This document shows, piece by piece, positions 58,597 to 64,000 of a stretch of DNA of 64,000 nucleotides. The notes under the pieces are model-generated. The model saw nothing but the letters and a program-made list of their open reading frames with translations, was not told the DNA's origin and did no database searches. A program made the position numbers and the translations under genes. Each line of letters starts with the position of its first letter. The stretch's first letter is position 1. The stretch covers positions 1-64,000 of the forward strand of contig NZ_JADDRL010000011.1 of NCBI RefSeq assembly GCF_021538895.1, given 5' to 3'. Source of the DNA: Streptomyces olivochromogenes (GTDB lineage: Bacteria; Actinomycetota; Actinomycetes; Streptomycetales; Streptomycetaceae).

Positions 58597-59280
58597 TCAG
58601 CCCAGGTTCGGAACGGTCCAGTCGATCGGCTCGTGGCCCTGCCGGGCGACGGCCTCGTTGATCTGGGTGAACGGGCGGGAGCCGAAGAACTTCTTGGCCG
58701 ACAGCGGCGAGGGGTGCGCGCCCTTGACCACGACGTGCCGGCTCTCGTCGATCAGCGGGAGCTTCTTCTGCGCGTAGTTGCCCCACAGGACGAAGACCGC
58801 CGGATCGGGGCGGCCGGCCACGGCCCGGATCACCGCGTCCGTGAACTTCTCCCAGCCCTTGCCCTTGTGCGAGTTCGCCTCGCCGGCGCGCACCGTGAGC
58901 ACCGCGTTGAGGAGCAGGACACCCTGCTGGGCCCACGGCATCAGATAGCCGTTGTCCGGGATCGGGGTGCCGAGCTCCTCCTGCATCTCCTTGTAGATGT
59001 TGCGCAGCGAGGGCGGGGTCTTCACCCCGGGGCGGACCGAGAAGCACAGGCCGTGGCCCTGGCCCTCGCCGTGGTACGGGTCCTGGCCGAGGACGAGGAC
59101 CTTGACCTGGTCGTACGGCGTGGCGTCCAGCGCGGCGAAGACCTCGTCCCGCGGCGGGTAGACGGGACCCTTCGCCCGCTCCTCCTCGACGAACTCCGTC
59201 AGCTCCTTGAAGTAGGGCTGCTGCAGTTCGTCGCCCAGAACCCCGCGCCAGGACTCGGGCAGCATGGCGATGTCGGTCAC
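58597..59280 (-). CDS. ung: Uracil-DNA glycosylase
   Basis: 227 residues from GTG 59280, eight bases after AAGGA. Family-1 motifs: LVLGQDPYHGEGQ (catalytic Asp), LLLNAVLTVRAGEANSHKG, and HPSPLSAKKFFG. It removes uracil from DNA and starts base excision repair. Confidence 0.95.
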   Translation of the reverse strand: MTDIAMLPESWRGVLGDELQQPYFKELTEFVEEERAKGPVYPPRDEVFAALDATPYDQVKVLVLGQDPYHGEGQGHGLCFSVRPGVKTPPSLRNIYKEMQEELGTPIPDNGYLMPWAQQGVLLLNAVLTVRAGEANSHKGKGWEKFTDAVIRAVAGRPDPAVFVLWGNYAQKKLPLIDESRHVVVKGAHPSPLSAKKFFGSRPFTQINEAVARQGHEPIDWTVPNLG

Positions 59281-59380
59281 GTCAACGTCCTTACGGTGTG
59301 CGGTCACTTGCGGTTGGTGCAGGTCTCAGAACCTACAGGCGACCACTGACAACCGCCCTCCTGCCCGAGGAACAGCCCGG

Positions 59381-60955
59381 CTACCAGCTGGTCTTCCTCG
59401 ACAGGTCCCACATCATCATGATGGCCGACGGGTCGAGCGAGCGCTCCGCGCCGGAGATGTCGGCGCTCGCGGCCAGATACTGCTTGCCCTGCCACAGCGG
59501 CAGCAGCCGCGCGTCGTCCGCCAGGATCGACTGTGCCTCCCGGAACTCCTTCACCACCTGGGCACGGTCGCTCTCCCGGCGGGACTGGGGCAGCAGGACG
59601 TTCGTGATCCGGGGCGACGCGTAGGGCGTGCCGACGGCGTTCTGCTCGCCGACGAACGGCGCGATGAAGTTGTCGGCGTCGGGGAAGTCGGGGGACCAGC
59701 CGCGGCCGAACACCGGGTACTCGCCCTTCTGGTAGCCCACCACGTACTTGTTCCAGGGGCGGCCCTGCAGCGTGACGGTGAACAGGCCGGACGCCTCCAG
59801 CTGGCGCTTGATCTCCCGGAACTCCTTCGCGGTCGCCGAGCCGTAGCGGTCGGTGGTGTACCAGAGGGTGAGCGGCACCTTCTGGTGGATGCCCGCGCCG
59901 CTGAGGATCTTGGCGGCCTTGGTGACGCTGGGGTCGCCGAAGTCGTCGAAGAAGGCGGTGCTGTGCCCGGTCAGGCCGGCCGGGACCATGGAGTACAGCG
60001 GCTCGACGGTGTCCTTGTAGATCCGGTGCGCGATCTCGCTGCGGTTGATCAGCTGCGCGATGGCCCGGCGGACGGCGGCCTTGCCGACCCAGGGGTCCTT
60101 CGGGTTGAACACCAGGTACTCGATCTCGATGCTCGGACCCTCGATGAGGTCGATGTCCTTGGCGCCCTGCCCCTGGAAGGCGATCACGTCGTCGGCGGCC
60201 AGGCCGCGGAAGGTGAGGTCGAGCTTCTTGTTGCGCAGGTCGTCGGCCAGCGCGCCCGAGTCCTGGTAGTAGCGGATGGTGACCGCGTTGTTCTTGCGGT
60301 CCGCGAAACCCTTGTAGTGCTTGTTCCCGACCAGGACGGCCTGCTTGCCCTCCTGGTAGGACTGCAGGTTGTACGGCCCGGAGCCGAGCACCTTGCCGTC
60401 CTTGCGCAGCTTGTCGGCCGGGTACTCGGCGGGGTCCACGATCGACATGCCGGGTGTGGCCAGCACGAACGGGAAGGTGGCGTCCGGCTTGTTCAGGTGG
60501 AAGACGACCTGGCGGTCGCCCAGCGCCTGGACCCGGTCGAGGCTGCCCAGCAGGCCGGCGGGGCCGGTGCTGACGTTGATCTTCTCGATCCGGTCGATCG
60601 AGTACTTGACGGCCTGCGCGTCCAACTTGTTCCCGTTGGAGAAGGTCAGGCCGTCGCGCAGCTCGCAGGTGTAGACGGTGTTCGACTGCGAGAAGCTGCA
60701 CTTCTCGGCCGCGTCGGGCTGCGGGGTGGTCGCGCCGTCGGGGTAGCTGAGCAGGGTCTGGTAAATGTTGCGGAAGAGCTCCCAGGACTGGTCCCAGGAG
60801 GCGGCAGGATCCAGCGTGCTGGGGGCACTGGTGGTGCCCACGACGATCGGGTCCTTGCTGTCCGGGCCACCGTCGGAAAAGACGCTGCACCCGGCCACCA
60901 GGGTTATGGATGCAACCGCCGCCGCACTTTGCAGGCATCGGTTCCGGTTGAACAC
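59381..60955 (-). CDS. Peptide/nickel-type ABC transporter substrate-binding lipoprotein
   Basis: 524 residues from GTG 60955, seven bases after GAGGAG. The promoter lies over the longer open frame, which excludes the ATG at 61021. Signal peptide with lipobox LVAGC. SBP_bac_5 fold: PSTLDPAASWDQSWELFRNI, LRDGLTFSNGNKLDAQAVKY, LGSGPYNLQSY. It binds oligopeptides or similar ligands outside the cell. No permease or ATPase genes are next to it. Confidence 0.9.
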   Translation of the reverse strand: MFNRNRCLQSAAAVASITLVAGCSVFSDGGPDSKDPIVVGTTSAPSTLDPAASWDQSWELFRNIYQTLLSYPDGATTPQPDAAEKCSFSQSNTVYTCELRDGLTFSNGNKLDAQAVKYSIDRIEKINVSTGPAGLLGSLDRVQALGDRQVVFHLNKPDATFPFVLATPGMSIVDPAEYPADKLRKDGKVLGSGPYNLQSYQEGKQAVLVGNKHYKGFADRKNNAVTIRYYQDSGALADDLRNKKLDLTFRGLAADDVIAFQGQGAKDIDLIEGPSIEIEYLVFNPKDPWVGKAAVRRAIAQLINRSEIAHRIYKDTVEPLYSMVPAGLTGHSTAFFDDFGDPSVTKAAKILSGAGIHQKVPLTLWYTTDRYGSATAKEFREIKRQLEASGLFTVTLQGRPWNKYVVGYQKGEYPVFGRGWSPDFPDADNFIAPFVGEQNAVGTPYASPRITNVLLPQSRRESDRAQVVKEFREAQSILADDARLLPLWQGKQYLAASADISGAERSLDPSAIMMMWDLSRKTSW

Positions 60956-60993
60956 GCGCACGCTCCTCGATCTGCCATACCAAGGGTCGGCCG

Positions 60994-61021
60994 ACCATAC
61001 CGCAGCAACACGCCGGGTCAA
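60994..61021 (-). promoter_or_regulatory. Promoter of the substrate-binding protein gene
   Basis: TTGACC (61021-61016) and TATGGT (60999-60994) are 16 bases apart on the minus strand. The leader would be about 32 bases long. Confidence 0.65.
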
Positions 61022-61096
61022 CCTGCTTCGTACACGGGCTTGATCAGCTTGTTTCTGACTACGTTGTCATGGGGCCGTGATCCCCTGAAACGATGA

Positions 61097-61133
61097 CAAG
61101 GGCGCCGTTTCCGTCAAGGAAACGGCGCCCTTG
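61097..61133 (-). terminator. Strong hairpin terminator after the SDR gene
   Basis: CAAGGGCGCCGTTTCC and its exact inverse form a perfect 16-bp stem with a five-base loop, 46 bases past the stop of the 61179-61931 gene. It may also protect the promoter of the binding protein from read-through. Confidence 0.85.
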
Positions 61134-61178
61134 TGCGCCCGATCGTTATGCCGCGCGGCGGTCGGCCCAAGCGGTTGC

Positions 61179-61931
61179 TCAGACGACGCCGGCGTTCAGG
61201 AAGATGCCGCCGTCGACGACGAGCGTCTGGCCGGTGATCCAGTCGGACTGCTCCGAGGTGAGGAACGCGGCGGCGCCGCCGATGTCGGAGGGCACGCCGA
61301 GCCGGGCGAGCGGGTAGGCCGAGGCGGCCTCCTCCTCGCGGCCCTCGTACAGGGCCTGGGCGAACTTGGTCTTCACCACGGCCGGGGCGATCGCGTTGAC
61401 CCGCACCTTGGGCGCGAACTCGTGCGCCAGCTGCTGGGTCAGGTTGATCATCGCGGCCTTGCTGACGCCGTACGCGCCGATGAACGGCGACGGGGCGAGG
61501 CCCGCGATCGAGGCGATGTTGACGATCGCGCCGCCGTTGTCCTTCTGCCAGGCGTGCCAGGTCTTCTGGGCGAAGCCGAGCGCGGAGATCACGTTGGTCT
61601 CGAAGACCTTGCGGGCGACGCCGAGGTCGAGGTCGGCGATCGGTCCGAACACCGGGTTGGTACCGGCGTTGTTGACCAGGAAGTCGACGCGTCCGAAGGC
61701 CTCCATGGTGCGTTCGACGGCCTCGGCCTGGTGGTCCAGGTCGTGGGCCTTGCCGGCGACACCGATGACCCGGTCGGCGCCGAGCCGGTCGACGGCCTCC
61801 TTGAGGGCTTCCTCGTTGCGGCCGGTGATGCAGACGCGGTCGCCGCGCGCGACGAGCGCCTCGGCGACGCCGTAGCCGATGCCTCGGCTGGCGCCCGTGA
61901 CGAGCGCGACCTTGCCGGAGAGTTCAGTCAT
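61179..61931 (-). CDS. SDR family oxidoreductase, FabG-like
   Basis: 250 residues. TGASRGIGYGVA cofactor loop, NNAGTNP, catalytic Ser in IASIAG and Tyr-Lys in YGVSKAAM. It ends DGGIFLNAGVV. Downstream partner of the next SDR, 11 bases away, so the two form an operon. 3-oxoacyl reductase is the likely activity; substrate not known. Confidence 0.88.
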   Translation of the reverse strand: MTELSGKVALVTGASRGIGYGVAEALVARGDRVCITGRNEEALKEAVDRLGADRVIGVAGKAHDLDHQAEAVERTMEAFGRVDFLVNNAGTNPVFGPIADLDLGVARKVFETNVISALGFAQKTWHAWQKDNGGAIVNIASIAGLAPSPFIGAYGVSKAAMINLTQQLAHEFAPKVRVNAIAPAVVKTKFAQALYEGREEEAASAYPLARLGVPSDIGGAAAFLTSEQSDWITGQTLVVDGGIFLNAGVV

Positions 61932-61942
61932 GTCCGTGATCC

Positions 61943-62704
61943 CTAGTCGAGCGGTCCGCCGGCGACGTACAGCACCTGGCCGGAGACGAAGCCGGCGGCC
62001 TCGCCGGTGAAGAAGGCGATGGCGTTGGCGATGTCCTCGGGCTCGCCGACGCGCTGGACGGGGATCTGGGTGGCGGCGGCGGCCTTGAACTCCTCGAAGC
62101 CCATCTTGACGCGCTCGGCCGTGGCCTTGGTCATCTCGGTGGCGATGAAGCCCGGGGCGACGGCGTTGGCGGTGATGCCGAACTTGCCGAGTTCGATGGC
62201 GAGGGTCTTGGTGAAGCCCTGCAGACCGGCCTTGGCGGCCGAGTAGTTGGCCTGGCCGCGGTTGCCCAGCGCCGAGGAGGAGGACAGGTTGACGACGCGG
62301 CCGAAACCGGCGTCGACCATGTGCTTCTGGATGGCCTTGGTCATCAGGAACGAGCCGCGCAGGTGCACGTTCATGACCATGTCCCAGTCGGACGCGGTCA
62401 TCTTGAACAGCAGGTTGTCGCGGAGCACGCCCGCGTTGTTGACGAGGATCGTCGGCGCGCCGAGCTCCTCGACGACCCGGGCGATGGCGGCCTCGACCTG
62501 GGTCTCGTCGGAGACGTCGGCGCCGATCGCGACGGCCCGGCCGCCGGCCGCGGTGATCTTCTCGACGGTGTCCTTGCAGGCGGCCTCGTCGAGATCGATG
62601 ACGGCGACGGCGCGGCCCTCGGCTGCCAGTCGTACGGCGGTGGCGGCGCCGATGCCGCGCGCGGCACCGGTGACGACGGCGACCCGCTGCTCAGTGGTGG
62701 ACAT
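61943..62704 (-). CDS. 3-oxoacyl-ACP reductase-like SDR (FabG family)
   Basis: 253 residues from ATG 62704, preceded by GAGGAG; the open frame runs further upstream over the promoter. TGAARGIGAATA, NNAGVLRDN, Ser in NLSSSSALG, YSAAKAGL. C-terminal GFVSGQVLYVAGGPLD. First gene of the operon. Controlled by the promoter at 62776-62804 and probably by a TetR-type regulator. Confidence 0.9.
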   Translation of the reverse strand: MSTTEQRVAVVTGAARGIGAATAVRLAAEGRAVAVIDLDEAACKDTVEKITAAGGRAVAIGADVSDETQVEAAIARVVEELGAPTILVNNAGVLRDNLLFKMTASDWDMVMNVHLRGSFLMTKAIQKHMVDAGFGRVVNLSSSSALGNRGQANYSAAKAGLQGFTKTLAIELGKFGITANAVAPGFIATEMTKATAERVKMGFEEFKAAAATQIPVQRVGEPEDIANAIAFFTGEAAGFVSGQVLYVAGGPLD

Positions 62705-62743
62705 TGCTGTTTCTCCTCGCCCTTGAGAAAGCCTGATCTGCGG

Positions 62744-62757
62744 TGAGCGACCGCTTA
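62744..62757. promoter_or_regulatory. Candidate TetR-type operator
   Basis: TGAGCG-AC-CGCTTA, a near-perfect dyad between the promoter and the start of the FabG-like gene. Similar TAAGCG/CGCTTA boxes are common for fatty-acid or acyl-CoA TetR repressors in actinobacteria. Confidence 0.45.
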
Positions 62758-62775
62758 GTACCTTCAGCAGACGTG

Positions 62776-62804
62776 ACGCTAGAAGCCCTGGCACCCGGTG
62801 TCAA
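62776..62804 (-). promoter_or_regulatory. Promoter of the FabG-like operon
   Basis: TTGACA (62804-62799) and TAGCGT (62781-62776) are exactly 17 bases apart on the minus strand. A leader of about 65 bases leads to ATG 62704. Confidence 0.7.
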
Positions 62805-62829
62805 CGGCACACCCGGTGCATGTGATCCA

Positions 62830-63279
62830 TTACCTCACCAGGAGGTCGAGCAACCGTCGCGTCTCGGCCGCCGGGTCGGCGGTGAGCCCGGTGTGCACCG
62901 GACCGGGCTGCACGACGGTCGAGCGGGGCGCGATCAGCCAGCGGAAACGCCGCCCGGCGTCGTCGTCGGCCGCCTGACCGGCCGCCGCCCCGCCGCCGCA
63001 GACACCCTCGACGGCACCCAGCGCGGCGCGCACACCGGCCACGTCCGCGTCCGGGTCCAGGGCCAGCAGCCTGGCCTCGTCCAGATGGGTGCGGGCGCCG
63101 AGGTACGCCTGGGCGCGGCAGTACACGATCACGCCCGCGTTGATGCACTCGCCGCGCTCGACGCGCGGGACGACCTTCAGCAGGGCGTACTCGAACACGT
63201 CCCGGTCGCCGCCCTGATCCGTCCGGGTGATGTGACGCTCGGTCACATGGCCGGCCATGTGGATGAGCCGCTCGCTCAC
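62830..63279 (-). CDS. DUF3037 family protein
   Basis: 149 residues from GTG 63279, which overlaps the TGA of the HipA-like gene (GTGA). FEYALLKVVPRVERGECINA GVIVYCR is the family signature. It ends LLDLLVR. Usually encoded right after a HipA-like kinase, as here; joint function unknown. Confidence 0.88.
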   Translation of the reverse strand: MSERLIHMAGHVTERHITRTDQGGDRDVFEYALLKVVPRVERGECINAGVIVYCRAQAYLGARTHLDEARLLALDPDADVAGVRAALGAVEGVCGGGAAAGQAADDDAGRRFRWLIAPRSTVVQPGPVHTGLTADPAAETRRLLDLLVR

Positions 63280-64000
63280 TTGCCCTCCTCGATGCCGGTG
63301 ACGCGTTCGTGGACGGTGCCGGCCCGCGCCAGCAGCGGCCGCGCGTACGCCCGCCGCAGGTCGTCCGGGGTGTCGAAGCCGGGCTCGTCGGCCAGCCAGG
63401 CGTCCGGGATCTCGGCGGTGACCTCGGCGAGGAGGTCCTCGGTGACGCGCGGGCCGAGGTCGGCGGCGGCGCCCGCGACATCGGGGCCGAAGCGGGCGAG
63501 GGCGTGGTCCGAGGCGTCGTACGGGCGGGCGGCGGAGGCCTCGGCGCCGGGCCAGTTGTGGTGCCAGATCATGGTCGCCCCGTGGTCGATGAGCCACAAC
63601 TCGCCCTGGTGCATCAGCAGGTTGGGGTTGCGCCAGGACCGGTCGACGTTGTTCACCAGCGCGTCGAACCAGACGATCCGCCCGGCCTCTTCGGGGCTCA
63701 CCGGGAAGGCGAGCGGATCGAAGCCGAGGGCGCCGGAGAGGAAGTCCATGCCGAGATTGGTGCCGCCGCTGGACCGCAGCAGTTCCTGCACCTGCTGCTC
63801 CGGCTCGCCGAGCCCGAGGACCGGGTCGAGTTCGATGGTCACCAGGCGCGGCATCCGGAATCCGAGCCGGCGGGCCAGCTCGCCGCAGACCACCTCGGCG
63901 ACCAGCGTCTTGCGGCCCTGTCCGGCGCCGGTGAACTTCATGACGTACGTCCCGAAGTCGTCGGCCTCGACGAGTCCCGGCAGCGAGCCGCCCTCACGCA
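63276..64000 (-). CDS. HipA-like kinase-fold protein, 5' end outside window
   Basis: The frame is open to the window edge: REGGSLPG and VEADDFGTYVMKFTGAGQG precede Met at 63941, and these are normal parts of the protein, so the start lies beyond base 64000. ALVNNVDRSWRNPNLLMH and LWLIDHGATMIWHHNW hold the catalytic loop and metal-binding motif. Family HipA_2-like; target unknown. Coupled to the DUF3037 gene by a GTGA overlap. Confidence 0.85.
   Translation of the reverse strand, partial: REGGSLPGLVEADDFGTYVMKFTGAGQGRKTLVAEVVCGELARRLGFRMPRLVTIELDPVLGLGEPEQQVQELLRSSGGTNLGMDFLSGALGFDPLAFPVSPEEAGRIVWFDALVNNVDRSWRNPNLLMHQGELWLIDHGATMIWHHNWPGAEASAARPYDASDHALARFGPDVAGAAADLGPRVTEDLLAEVTAEIPDAWLADEPGFDTPDDLRRAYARPLLARAGTVHERVTGIEEGK

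Noticed and set aside
61097..61133. tRNA or small RNA gene at the strong hairpin
   Set aside because: Only a simple stem-loop just after a stop codon; no cloverleaf. Best read as a terminator.

Overview
The window is GC-rich actinobacterial DNA, almost certainly a Streptomyces chromosome. It carries a second, divergent EF-Tu gene, a sortase-type LAETG surface protein, many GTG starts, probable leaderless promoters and a pSAM2-like conjugative core. It falls into three parts: a secondary-lipid polyketide synthase locus, a 25 kb integrated element packed with candidate defence genes, and ordinary chromosome.

1-16.3 kb. Two translationally coupled type I PKS genes are read leftward. The first (3510-10931) has two nitronate-monooxygenase/PfaD-like barrels, then KS, AT, one ACP and KR. 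The second (1-3508, cut by the window edge) has KS, AT and the start of a hotdog dehydratase. They resemble PUFA/glycolipid-type synthases and have a clear -35/-10 promoter. Beside them lie a membrane protein with a sigma-like N-terminus and a ricin-like C-terminus, a DUF4442 thioesterase-like gene, and a tandem pair of proline/glutamine-rich one-span membrane proteins.

16.3-42.5 kb. An MFS exporter gene (N-part 16345-17269, C-part 42244-42516) is split by an element of about 24,978 bp (17266-42243). The ends rebuild a symmetric attB and an attP with perfect 11-bp arms, both centred on the same GC dinucleotide. A large serine integrase gene sits against the right end. The right third is an actinobacterial integrative conjugative element core: GntR repressor, SCO3933-type protein, FtsK/TraB translocase, Spd-like protein, zinc-ribbon protein, rolling-circle Rep (frameshifted) and integrase. 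The left two thirds is cargo: an NB-ARC/TPR protein coupled to a two-TM protein that shares a short glycine-rich motif with it, an IS5-type transposase remnant, a DUF6082 protein, an Mrr-nuclease/TerD fusion, a two-gene membrane module, a 1261-aa nuclease-NACHT protein in lower-GC DNA, an Imm32-like protein, a phosphotransferase and a regulator/ATPase pair. The NB-ARC, Mrr-TerD and NACHT genes look like anti-phage defence.

42.5-64 kb. Chromosomal housekeeping and accessory genes: uppP, an HxlR regulator divergent from a thiolase, a TVP38-family protein, an AlkD-like protein, tuf3-like EF-Tu, a spermidine-synthase-like protein, an SDR without its usual stop, a cell-wall-anchored protein, DUF4291 genes and remnants, Lnt, a Gfo/Idh oxidoreductase, a DinB protein, ung, a peptide-type ABC binding protein, two FabG-like reductases in an operon, and a DUF3037/HipA-like pair running off the right edge. 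No tRNA, rRNA or CRISPR array was seen.
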